Shown one piece after another: positions 1 to 7,826 of a stretch of DNA of 44,184 nt. Within the stretch, counting starts at the first letter, position 1. Each line of letters begins with the position of its first letter. The position numbers and the translations under genes were made by a program. Below the pieces are notes generated by a model. The model had not been told where the DNA came from. It searched no databases and worked only from the letters and a program-made list of their open reading frames with translations. Source of the DNA: Bacteroidota bacterium (GTDB lineage: Bacteria; Bacteroidota; Ignavibacteria; UBA10030; UBA8401); contig JACFMZ010000010.1 of the NCBI GenBank assembly GCA_019455105.1, forward strand, positions 1-44,184. Direction: 5' to 3'.

Positions 1-122
1 CTAACCTAAGATACGGATGCGCTTTTTTATTTACACAACTTTTGAAGGTAACTCCTCTGTTTATGCGAGAGTTGTTTTTTCGTATATTTTTTTGTTCTTA
101 CAATCTTCAGAAAGGTACACCG

Positions 123-2192
123 ATGAAAAAAATACTTATTATCCTGCTTTGCATTACAAGTTTCGGCATTGCACAAAAGCGCGCTTTTACTCTTGATGAT
201 CTCTACAAAATAAAAGGGGTCGGAGGTTTGACAATTTCTCCGGATGGAAAACAGATTGCCTTTGTGGTATCGGAAAGTTTTTTGGAAAAAGGAAAAACGA
301 ATTCTGAAATTTATCTTATCAATATGGATGGTTCCGGTTTAAAGAAATTAACTTCAAATCCGGCGGCAGATTTTTCTCCGAAATGGATGCCGGACGGAAA
401 GTCGCTTCTCTTTCTCTCTTCCCGAAAGGATGGAGTACAGGCATGGAAACTTCCGCTTGACGGAGGCGAGGCGGAACAGTTAACATCCATTTCCACCGGC
501 GTTTCTAATATTCAACCGGCACCGAACGGAAAAGGATTTATTTTCGCTACGGATGTCTATCCGGAATTCGGCGCCGATGATGCTATGAACAAAAAAACCG
601 ACGATGCGAAAAATAACGGACCGATTCAGGCGCACATGACGGATAAACTGCTCTATCGCCATTGGACATCGTGGGCAGACGGAAAGAGAACGCACACTAT
701 GTATTTTGATATTGATTCAAAAAAAGTTGCCGATTTAACGACCGGCGATTTTGATGCGCCGGGGTACGGAATGGGTGAAGCGGTAATTTCTCCCGAAGGA
801 ACGGAAGTCTGTTTCGTTTCCAATCACGACAAGGTAGAGGCACAGTCCACTAATAAAGATTTGTTTCTTGTTTCAATAAACGGCGGCGAAGCAAAAAATA
901 TTACCAAAGAAAATCCGGCGTATGATGATGAACCGGTGTACTCTCCCGATAAAAAATATATTGCATACAAAACGCAAAAAATTCCCGGCTATGAATCTGA
1001 TCTTATTCGGCTGGCGGTGTATGACAGAGCTTCGGGAAAAAGCGATGTCATTACCGAAGGAAAATTTGATAATTGGATAAATTCCTATCAATGGTCGCCG
1101 GATGCAAAAACAATTTACTTTACGGCACAGGTGCAGGGAAATGTTCCGCTGTATGCGATTGAGTTAAAAACAAAAACAATTACGCCCGTGTTAAATGCAA
1201 AATCCATTGATGCGTTTGAAATTTCTCCCGATGGAAAAACTGTTGTGTACACCAGACGCTCTGTCGGCGAACCGTCGGAAATGTGGAAAGCTTCGCTTGT
1301 TAAAGGCATTGCAAAAAATCCGGTGCGCTTAACGTTCTTCAACAAACCGGTGGAAGATTCGGTTGATATTCGCCCCGCAGAAGAGATGTGGATTGAATCG
1401 CCGACCGGAAAAAAGATTCATACATTTATTGTGAAGCCGCATAATTTCGATTCGAATAAAAAATATCCGTTCATCATTAATGTGCACGGCGGACCGCAGT
1501 CGCAATGGGCAGACGGTTTCCGCGGCGACTGGCAGGTGTATCCCGGTGCCGGTTATGTTTTAGTATTTCCCAATCCGCACGGTTCAACCGGATACGGACA
1601 GGAATTTACGGCGGCAATTTCCAAAGATTGGGGAGGAAAAGTTTATCAAGATGTTATGGCGGTAACGGATTACTGCGCGAAACTTCCGTTTGTAGATTCA
1701 ACCCGCATGGGCGCAATGGGCTGGAGCTACGGCGGGTATATGATGATGTGGCTTGAAGGACACACCGAACGATTTAAAGCTATTGTTGCCATGATGGGAG
1801 TGTATGATTTAACGGCAATGCACGGCGCAACAGAAGAGTTGTGGTTTCCTGAATGGGATTTAAATGGATTGCCGTGGACGAGCGATTTATATTTAAAATG
1901 GTCGCCGAATCAGTTTGTGAAGAATTTCAAAACACCCTGCTTAGTTATTACCGGTGAAAAAGATTACCGCGTGCCGTACACGCAAAGTCTGGAATTCTTT
2001 ACCGACTTACAATTAATGAATGTTCCTTCCCGCCTGATTGTTTTTCCGAATGACGGACATTGGCCCAACAATGTAAAATCAATGCCGCTGTATTACAATG
2101 CTCATCTCGATTGGTTTCACAAATATCTCGGAGGCGACCCCGCGCCGTATGATATGACAAAGATGGTAAGAAATCAGGCATTTGATAAATAA
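123..2192 (+). CDS. Secreted S9 family (prolyl oligopeptidase/DPP-like) serine peptidase
   Basis: Exported serine peptidase predicted to release di- or oligopeptides, acting in the periplasm or at the cell surface. The ATG at 123 is chosen over an upstream in-frame ATG at 42 because it begins a clean signal peptide (lysines, then a hydrophobic stretch ending near AQKR) and follows an AAAGG-like site. The N-terminal part holds WD40-like beta-propeller strands of the TolB type (repeated SPDGK motifs). The C-terminal alpha/beta hydrolase carries the catalytic triad: Ser535 in GWSYGGY, Asp614 in EKDYRV and His646 in NDGHW. At 689 residues it has the usual family length. It is a paralogue of the gene at 20934-22976. 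It is monocistronic, with a terminator directly downstream. Substrate preference cannot be read from the sequence. Confidence 0.93.
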   Translation: MKKILIILLCITSFGIAQKRAFTLDDLYKIKGVGGLTISPDGKQIAFVVSESFLEKGKTNSEIYLINMDGSGLKKLTSNPAADFSPKWMPDGKSLLFLSSRKDGVQAWKLPLDGGEAEQLTSISTGVSNIQPAPNGKGFIFATDVYPEFGADDAMNKKTDDAKNNGPIQAHMTDKLLYRHWTSWADGKRTHTMYFDIDSKKVADLTTGDFDAPGYGMGEAVISPEGTEVCFVSNHDKVEAQSTNKDLFLVSINGGEAKNITKENPAYDDEPVYSPDKKYIAYKTQKIPGYESDLIRLAVYDRASGKSDVITEGKFDNWINSYQWSPDAKTIYFTAQVQGNVPLYAIELKTKTITPVLNAKSIDAFEISPDGKTVVYTRRSVGEPSEMWKASLVKGIAKNPVRLTFFNKPVEDSVDIRPAEEMWIESPTGKKIHTFIVKPHNFDSNKKYPFIINVHGGPQSQWADGFRGDWQVYPGAGYVLVFPNPHGSTGYGQEFTAAISKDWGGKVYQDVMAVTDYCAKLPFVDSTRMGAMGWSYGGYMMMWLEGHTERFKAIVAMMGVYDLTAMHGATEELWFPEWDLNGLPWTSDLYLKWSPNQFVKNFKTPCLVITGEKDYRVPYTQSLEFFTDLQLMNVPSRLIVFPNDGHWPNNVKSMPLYYNAHLDWFHKYLGGDPAPYDMTKMVRNQAFDK

Positions 2193-2211
2193 AAAAAACT
2201 AAGAAAAAATT

Positions 2212-2244
2212 AACAAACCGTTGTTGTTACGACAGCGGTTTGTT
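2212..2244 (+). terminator. Rho-independent terminator after the S9 peptidase
   Basis: A perfect 9-bp inverted repeat (2212-2220 with 2236-2244, AACAAACCG/CGGTTTGTT) continues inward through further pairs including G-T wobbles, leaving a short loop at about 2226-2230. It is followed by TGTTTT. It lies 20 bases past the stop codon and closes the peptidase transcript. The remaining bases up to 2457 are AT-rich leader in which I recognise no convincing promoter. Confidence 0.8.
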
Positions 2245-2457
2245 GTTTTAAAAACAGCTATACTTTCCGCTTAAAAAGATTTTCAGCATAATCTCCGGCT
2301 CTTTCATTCTATTATTGTATAGGAAAAATCGTTTCTCACAACCGCATTTTTCCTCCTTTCTTTCTCACAAATAAAAATTATTTCTGCAAATTTGGGCGAT
2401 TTTTACAGATGGAAACTCGGCACAATAATGGTAGTTAATCGGGAAGGAGAAATTTTT

Positions 2458-3588
2458 ATGATACAAAATCGCATGGTTATCAGAACTGGAAATCAAATGA
2501 TTGCCGAAGGGGCATTGCAGGCAGGGTGCCAATTTTTTGCCGGTTATCCCATCACGCCCGCTTCGGGAATTTACAAAGCAATGATTGAACAGCTTCCTTC
2601 AAAAAACGGCGTGGCAATTTCGGCGCCGGATGAAATTTCTGCGCTTGCATATTGCGTCGGCGCTTCGGCGCGCGGTGCAAAAACAATGACGGCAACTTCC
2701 GGTCCCGGCTGGGCGCTGATGATTGAAACAGTGCAATATGCTTTGATGACTGAACTTCCCGTTGTTATTGCCATGGTGCAGCGTTTAGGGCCAAGCACCG
2801 GCGGCGCTACGCAGAATGCGCAGGGAGATATTTTATTTACGGAATTCTGCACTTCCGGCGGATATACCATACCAATGTTTGCGCCGAGCACTCCGCAGGA
2901 ATGTTTTGAAGTAACCACGATTGCCTTTAAATGGGCGGAACTGTTGCGAACGCCGGTGGTTATTCTTTCGGATAAAGAAGTCGGCATGATGGCGGAAGAT
3001 GTAAATTATGCGTTGTTGAACAGTGCGCCGCCGTGGTATCGCAAAGAATTTTCTTCCAAAAACGGCGAGCCGCATATTACGTACAATTTTAAAAACGGCG
3101 GTGATATTCCGTTCTTTGCTCCAGTCGGAGGAAAAGACAAAGTAACGATGACCGGTTCCGCACATAACAAGCAGGGCGCATTGCAGAAAAATTCTCCTGA
3201 AACATTGGAAGTCCTCCGCCATCTGCAGCAAAAAATAGACGTGCATAAAGAAGAGATGGCAATTGTTCGTCTTGATGAACAAGAGAAAGCCGATACGCTA
3301 ATCATCAGCTTCGGCATTACTCACCGCACGGCGCGCGAAGCCGTGAAGCGTGCGCGAAGCAGCGGAAAGCGGGTTCGCTTAGCCAACGTTATTTCTCTCT
3401 TTCCGATTCCGTCAAAACAATTAATTGAAGCGGCGAGCAATGTAAAACGAATAATTGTTGCGGAAGAAAACATGACGGGACAATATCGCAGTGTTATCCG
3501 GCATTTGTTCGACGGAAAAGAAATTATCGGCGTGAATGCCGTCGGCACAATGATTTCTCCGGAAATGATACTCAGCGAAATTCTCTAG
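2458..3588 (+). CDS. 2-oxoacid:ferredoxin oxidoreductase, alpha subunit (KorA-like)
   Basis: Alpha subunit of a thiamine-diphosphate 2-oxoacid:ferredoxin oxidoreductase, which oxidatively decarboxylates a 2-oxoacid (2-oxoglutarate or similar) to its acyl-CoA while reducing ferredoxin. The frame is open from a TTG at 2392, but the ATG at 2458 sits just after GGGAAGGAGA and begins right at the conserved domain, giving 376 residues. The pyrimidine-binding motif GYPITPAS is at residues 29-36, followed by the conserved SGPG and STGGATQNAQGD segments. A C-terminal transketolase-like domain ends the protein. The gamma domain often fused to the N-terminus of alpha subunits is absent here and is found on the next gene instead. 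Substrate specificity is not decided by the sequence; I avoid a firm gene symbol. Confidence 0.9.
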   Translation: MIQNRMVIRTGNQMIAEGALQAGCQFFAGYPITPASGIYKAMIEQLPSKNGVAISAPDEISALAYCVGASARGAKTMTATSGPGWALMIETVQYALMTELPVVIAMVQRLGPSTGGATQNAQGDILFTEFCTSGGYTIPMFAPSTPQECFEVTTIAFKWAELLRTPVVILSDKEVGMMAEDVNYALLNSAPPWYRKEFSSKNGEPHITYNFKNGGDIPFFAPVGGKDKVTMTGSAHNKQGALQKNSPETLEVLRHLQQKIDVHKEEMAIVRLDEQEKADTLIISFGITHRTAREAVKRARSSGKRVRLANVISLFPIPSKQLIEAASNVKRIIVAEENMTGQYRSVIRHLFDGKEIIGVNAVGTMISPEMILSEIL

Positions 3589-3623
3589 AAATTATTTTCT
3601 TAAAACATTGCGTAAAAAAAATT

Positions 3624-4970
3624 ATGGTTGGAACTGAAAGTAAATATCTTAAAGAAAACGCGTCGTTTCCGTTTTGCAAAGGATGCGGACATCATCACTA
3701 CGTGAATTATCTCGATGAAGCGTTGACGAAGCTGAATCTCGATCCGGAACACGTCTGCATTGTCAGTGATATCGGCTGTATCGGAATTTTAGACTCTCTT
3801 TTTTCTACGCCGCACACTTTCCATACAACTCACGGACGGTCAACGGCATTTGCCACCGGCATTGAACTTGCCGACGGAATTTTGAATGATTCAAAATTAA
3901 AATCCATCGTCGTTATCGGCGACGGAGGTTCAACAATCGGTCTGCTGCACATTGTAAATGCCGCGATGATGAATATTGACGTGACTGTTCTGGTTGCCAA
4001 TAATTTCCTTTACGGCATGACCGGCGGACAGCATTCGCATTTTTCGCCGCTGGATTTTGTTACGCCGACAACGCCGGCAGGAAACATTGTTCCGCCGCTG
4101 GATATTTGTTCTATTGTAAAAAGCTGCGGCGCGCAGTTTGTTAAACAGGCCGTTGTTACCGATAAAAATCTTTCTTCAATTGTTGCTGAGGCGATTCGTT
4201 ACCCCGGTTTTGCGCTGGTAGAAATTTTTGAACTCTGCACCGAATGGGCGACGCCGTTTAATAAGATTGACGGAAAAATGCTCTCTTCAAAAGTGCAATT
4301 TGCGGAAGAAGATCTTCCTGCTTTGCGAAAAGAATTTTCCGAATTGTATAAAGAAAAAATTCTCAGCGTGCCGCTCAAAAAGTCCGATGACGGCATTGAA
4401 CAGAAATATTCTTCACCGCTGCGCGGAACAAAACGGATTGTTTTTGCCGGAACAGCGGGGGAGAAAGTGCAGCTCGCTTCGTATTTAACTATGCGGGCGG
4501 CAATCGGCAGCAAGCTTCATGCAACGCAAAAAAATGATAATCCGGTAACACAGGGTTCGGGCTTTTCTCTTTCGGAAGTCTGTTTGAGCAGCGAAGAAAT
4601 TCTCTATACCGGCATTGATGTGCCGGATGTGGTGATTATTGCTTCGGCGGACGGATTAAAAGAAGTCCGCGCCAACGGAATTCTTCAGCGATGCAGAAAA
4701 AATTCGCTCGTGCTTGCGGAACAGACTCTGCCGGAGTTTGAATGCGGCGGAACGGTTCTCCGGCTCGCGCTTCGTTCGCTCTGCACGGGAAGCCGCGCTT
4801 CGCTCAGCGCCTTTGCCGCATTCAATGAAATAACCGGATGGATTCCGCGCGAAGCAATGAACGAAACATTTGAACAAAAATTTAAAGAAAAATCTGCGCT
4901 GTACGAAAAAGATATTGCTTCCTTAAAACCGGCGCTGGCAGCGCTTCTTCCGAAAGGAGTACCGGTATGA
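3624..4970 (+). CDS. 2-oxoacid:ferredoxin oxidoreductase, fused beta-gamma subunit
   Basis: Partner of the preceding alpha subunit, 35 bases downstream. Residues 1 to about 230 are the beta subunit: the CKGCGHH motif near the N-terminus and the SDIGCIG segment supply cysteines typical of the Fe-S-binding beta chain, and the thiamine diphosphate/Mg motif runs from GDGG at 99-102 to the paired Asn at 126-127, then YGMTGGQ. After a linker, residues from about 270 to the C-terminus match the gamma (catalytic accessory) subunit, with FAGTAGEKVQLASYL, then QGSGFSLSEV and PDVVIIAS. The reading frame is continuous with no sign of a frameshift, so the 448-residue fusion looks real. No ferredoxin-like delta subunit is nearby. 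The stop overlaps the next start as ATGA, implying translational coupling. Confidence 0.88.
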   Translation: MVGTESKYLKENASFPFCKGCGHHHYVNYLDEALTKLNLDPEHVCIVSDIGCIGILDSLFSTPHTFHTTHGRSTAFATGIELADGILNDSKLKSIVVIGDGGSTIGLLHIVNAAMMNIDVTVLVANNFLYGMTGGQHSHFSPLDFVTPTTPAGNIVPPLDICSIVKSCGAQFVKQAVVTDKNLSSIVAEAIRYPGFALVEIFELCTEWATPFNKIDGKMLSSKVQFAEEDLPALRKEFSELYKEKILSVPLKKSDDGIEQKYSSPLRGTKRIVFAGTAGEKVQLASYLTMRAAIGSKLHATQKNDNPVTQGSGFSLSEVCLSSEEILYTGIDVPDVVIIASADGLKEVRANGILQRCRKNSLVLAEQTLPEFECGGTVLRLALRSLCTGSRASLSAFAAFNEITGWIPREAMNETFEQKFKEKSALYEKDIASLKPALAALLPKGVPV

Positions 4971-5197
4971 ATACAATTGATGAATATACCTGCATGACTA
5001 CCGTTCTGGAAAAATTTATTGAACGGGAAAACGAATCCATTGCACTGATGGAACAGGCAATGCATAAGCTCGGCGATACGGCTGTTACGCCGGTGTTCCG
5101 GAATCTTCTTGCGGAGAAACACCGTCACCGCGAAATGCTGGAACAGGCATTAACCGAAATGAATGAACAATTTGAATTAGATGAAGCCATAATTTAA
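4967..5197 (+). CDS. Small two-helix ferritin/rubrerythrin-like protein (76 aa)
   Basis: A short, acidic, all-helical soluble protein translated from an ATGA overlap with the beta-gamma oxidoreductase gene and preceded by GAAAGGAGT. Two helices are apparent: residues 8-34, with Glu19, Glu21 and Glu23, and residues 40-68, with AEKHRHREML at 49-58. This resembles half of a four-helix rubrerythrin/ferritin-like bundle, so a dimer could build a diiron site. However, aligned to rubrerythrins the usual E-x-x-H ligand pair is not cleanly kept: Lys51 falls three residues before His54 and Glu50 falls four before it. Metal binding is therefore inference. Its tight linkage to the oxidoreductase and to the globin 11 bases downstream suggests a role in protecting or supplying the oxygen-sensitive enzyme. 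Real gene: high confidence; function: low. Confidence 0.75.
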   Translation: MNTIDEYTCMTTVLEKFIERENESIALMEQAMHKLGDTAVTPVFRNLLAEKHRHREMLEQALTEMNEQFELDEAII

Positions 5198-5208
5198 AGG
5201 AGAAGGCA

Positions 5209-5643
5209 ATGACACCGAAACAAAAAGATCTTGTCCGCGGAACATTTACGCTGCTGGAAACAAAAAAAGAAATTGTTGCGGACTTGTTGTATAAAAAATT
5301 GTTCGAGCTGGAGCCGAAAACACAGTCGCTGTTTCGCGGCGATATGCAGGAACAAAAAAGGAAGCTGATGCGCATGCTGGTGATTGCGGTGGAAAATCTT
5401 GATAATCCCGAAGAGCTTCGGCCGATGCTTTTCAATCTCGGACAGATTCATCATTCGTTCGGCATTGAAGGACATCAGTTTACGTCGTTCGGCGAAGCAA
5501 TGATGTTTTCCTTAAAAACCGTGCTGGGAAAAGATTTTACGCCTGATGTGGAAGACGCCTGGAAATCGGTCTATTTACATTTAGCTTCCACTATGCACAA
5601 TCATCCGCATCATGATGAAACGGTGCAGCTTCCGCACAATTAA
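5209..5643 (+). CDS. Single-domain globin (flavohaemoglobin-like haem domain)
   Basis: A 144-residue haem globin with no attached reductase. The three-over-three fold signatures are visible: YKKLFELEP with a B10-type Tyr28, the CD1 Phe42 after the proline, and the proximal histidine in LGQIHHSFGI (His81 fits the L-G-x-x-H-x-x-F-G pattern). Such single-domain globins bind O2 and NO and usually act in NO detoxification or oxygen sensing; which applies here is not visible. The start follows AAGGAG by a few bases. The C-terminal tail is His-rich (HNHPHHDE), which is unusual and could bind metal. It is probably the last gene of the oxidoreductase operon, ahead of the metal-efflux genes. Confidence 0.87.
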   Translation: MTPKQKDLVRGTFTLLETKKEIVADLLYKKLFELEPKTQSLFRGDMQEQKRKLMRMLVIAVENLDNPEELRPMLFNLGQIHHSFGIEGHQFTSFGEAMMFSLKTVLGKDFTPDVEDAWKSVYLHLASTMHNHPHHDETVQLPHN

Positions 5644-5696
5644 CGGGAACTTAAATTAAGCATCTTTCCGTTTTATTATGTAACTTTACGGGAGTT

Positions 5697-6077
5697 ATGA
5701 AAAAAGCCACTGTCATATTGTTTCTTGCGGTCTATACGCTGCTGATCGTCGGGGTGAATATTATGGTTCACACCTGCGGCGGTGAAACGGAATCCATTCT
5801 TGCGCCTCTTTCGGCTGAAGATCCGTGCGGGAGCGAAGATGGAACAATGCCGAACGATATGTGCTGCAAAACAGAAATTAAATCGGTAAAGATTAGCGAC
5901 GAGCAGTTAGCCGCAAGCGCCGCTTCCTGCGAACCGCTGACGGTCAGCAATATGCTGCCGGTTCTTTCTTCAACGGTTTCAATTCAGGAAACTGCCGTAC
6001 TCTTTTCTTCTCCCTATGAAATTTATCCGCCTCCAAAATTAGCATTATATATTTCTCATTCCGTGTTCCTTATTTAG
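5697..6077 (+). CDS. HYC_CC_PP family protein (metal-locus-associated)
   Basis: A 126-residue protein with one N-terminal hydrophobic segment (residues 4-24, signal anchor or signal peptide), so probably membrane-bound or periplasmic. It shows the trio that defines the Bacteroidota HYC_CC_PP family: a His/Cys element (HTCGG), a paired cysteine (MCCKTE) and a late PP motif (IYPPPK). Members of this family are commonly encoded beside heavy-metal efflux and HMA-domain genes, as here. The six cysteines suggest metal binding or disulfides after export. The biochemical role is unknown. It starts 53 bases after the globin gene, with CGGGAG ahead of the ATG, and probably opens the metal-efflux transcript. 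Confidence 0.72.
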   Translation: MKKATVILFLAVYTLLIVGVNIMVHTCGGETESILAPLSAEDPCGSEDGTMPNDMCCKTEIKSVKISDEQLAASAASCEPLTVSNMLPVLSSTVSIQETAVLFSSPYEIYPPPKLALYISHSVFLI

Positions 6078-6152
6078 GTAAAGGTATTTTTTTATCTCCT
6101 GTTACCTAAAAAATACCATTATGTTAAAAACACAATCAATAAAGGAACCGTT

Positions 6153-6485
6153 ATGAAAACGAAATTATTTTCAACTCTCATTATACTGCTGTTGTTTACA
6201 TCATTATCCTCTGCCGGCGAAACGGTGAAGGATACCACCTTCAAAGTCTTCGGAAACTGCGGAATGTGCAAAGCGCGCATTGAAAAAGCAATGAAGATCA
6301 GCGAAGTAAAAAAAGCATCGTGGGATAAAAATACAAAGATGCTTTCCGTTTCATTTGTTACCGGAAAAATTACCGTTGATTCGCTTCAGAAGATTGCGGC
6401 ATCCGTGGGACACGATACCGAACAATACAAAGCTTCGGATGAGGTGTACAACAATCTTCCGAAGTGCTGTCTCTATAGAAAATAA
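6153..6485 (+). CDS. Secreted HMA-domain metal-binding protein
   Basis: A 110-residue exported protein: signal peptide at residues 1-21 (hydrophobic run ending SSAGE), then a single heavy-metal-associated domain with the metal-binding loop GNCGMC (Cys36 and Cys39). A second cysteine pair, Cys105-Cys106, sits four residues from the C-terminus and is not part of the standard domain. Cytosolic CopZ chaperones lack a signal peptide, so this is best read as a periplasmic copper (or related soft metal) carrier that could hand metal to the efflux pump encoded just downstream. The start follows AAAGGA. Metal identity is inferred from the neighbours. Confidence 0.83.
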   Translation: MKTKLFSTLIILLLFTSLSSAGETVKDTTFKVFGNCGMCKARIEKAMKISEVKKASWDKNTKMLSVSFVTGKITVDSLQKIAASVGHDTEQYKASDEVYNNLPKCCLYRK

Positions 6486-6562
6486 CCAAAGAAATTATTC
6501 TCTTCTTTTTTTGAGTCGAAGATATTCTTCGCATTCAATAATTATTTTTTTAGGAGACAACA

Positions 6563-7807
6563 ATGAAATTTCTCTTTGGAGCGCTCTGCTCGCTTCTTTC
6601 AATTACGGCGGGAGCCCAATCAACCGATTCGCTCTATCTTGAACCGCTTCTTCAGGAAGTGATTAGTTCAAATCCTGCACTGCTTGCCGCACAGGCAAAT
6701 CACCGGCGCGAAGAAACAAAAATCAGCCAGGCACGGTCGTGGAATGCGCCGATGGTATCGGTGGAATTTATGGACAATCCGATAACGTCGCTGAACTTTC
6801 CGAAAAACGGAATGATGCGCCGATACGCTCTTGAACAAATGATTCCGTTCCCCGGAAAAATTTCTTCTGCGGAAACATCGGCGCAGGCTTCGGCGGCATC
6901 GGCGCACTCTTCCAGCGAAGCGTATAAAAGAACGCTAATTGCCGAAACAAAAAAACAGTACGCGATGCTCTATTCAATTCAACGGCGTCTTTCGGTAAAT
7001 CAGGAAAATCAAACGCTTCTTCAGCAGATGATTTCCGCCGTTCAGGCAAAATATTCCGTCGGGCAGGCAACGCAGGCGGATGTTTTACGGATGCAGATTG
7101 AATTAACAAAACTGGAAAATGAATTTTCTTCCTTACAACAGGAAGAGCGGATGGCGGAAGGAATGATCAATGCGCTCCGCTCAAAACCAACCGGAACACC
7201 AATCGGAACAATTCCTGTCATTGCACTGCCGCCGCTTCCGGAAAATGAAACAGCATTGGAACAAGATGCAATGTCAAAACGAAATGAACTTCATTCAATG
7301 CAGGCGGAAATTGAAATGTCTCGCGCCGATGTATCCATGTCGCAAAAAGAACAATATCCCGATTTGCAGATCGGGCTTGCCTATAAAGAACTGGCGGCAA
7401 TGCCCGATACCTGGGAATTGATGATCGGCATCAGCATTCCGTTTGCTCCGTGGGCGAGCGGAAAATATTCCGGGAAGATTGAAGAACAGCAGCTTGCCGT
7501 GCAGCAGAAAGAACATGAATTTGCCGACATGAGAAATATGATTCGGTTTGATGTGTACGATAAATGGAGCAAAGCAAAAGCGAGCTGGGAGAAATTACAG
7601 CGGTACGAAACTTCAGTGCTTCCTTCTACCCGCCAGACTTTTGAAGCGCTGCGCAGCGCATACATTGCCAACAAAGCAGATTTTCTTTCGCTCATTGATG
7701 CCGTTCGCATGGTGCAGATGTACACTATGGAATATTACGAAGAAGCGGCGCAGTATCTTTCTTACCGCGCGGATTTAGAACGCGCGGCGGGAACTGAATT
7801 ACCATAA
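6563..7807 (+). CDS. TolC/CusC family outer-membrane efflux protein
   Basis: Outer-membrane channel component of the tripartite efflux pump encoded with the next two genes. It starts with a signal peptide (residues 1-19, ending TAGAQS) and continues as two outer-membrane-efflux-protein repeats with long amphipathic helices; the PALLAAQANHRREE segment and the later EIEMSRADVSMSQKEQYPDL segment are the usual repeat starts. Its 414 residues match the CusC/CzcC group. The helical regions are rich in Met and Gln. The ATG at 6563 follows TTAGGAGA. Membership of the metal-pump subgroup rests on the adjoining CusB- and CusA-like genes. Confidence 0.9.
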   Translation: MKFLFGALCSLLSITAGAQSTDSLYLEPLLQEVISSNPALLAAQANHRREETKISQARSWNAPMVSVEFMDNPITSLNFPKNGMMRRYALEQMIPFPGKISSAETSAQASAASAHSSSEAYKRTLIAETKKQYAMLYSIQRRLSVNQENQTLLQQMISAVQAKYSVGQATQADVLRMQIELTKLENEFSSLQQEERMAEGMINALRSKPTGTPIGTIPVIALPPLPENETALEQDAMSKRNELHSMQAEIEMSRADVSMSQKEQYPDLQIGLAYKELAAMPDTWELMIGISIPFAPWASGKYSGKIEEQQLAVQQKEHEFADMRNMIRFDVYDKWSKAKASWEKLQRYETSVLPSTRQTFEALRSAYIANKADFLSLIDAVRMVQMYTMEYYEEAAQYLSYRADLERAAGTELP

Positions 7808-7826
7808 AAGTTTAAAGGATAAAACA

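Noticed and set aside
2193-2457. Specific Bacteroidota-type promoters (TAnnTTTG) in leaders such as those before 2458, 5697 and 19606
   Set aside because: Partial matches occur (for example TAACTTTA near 5680), but spacing or the upstream element is poor, and in AT-rich leaders such matches arise by chance.
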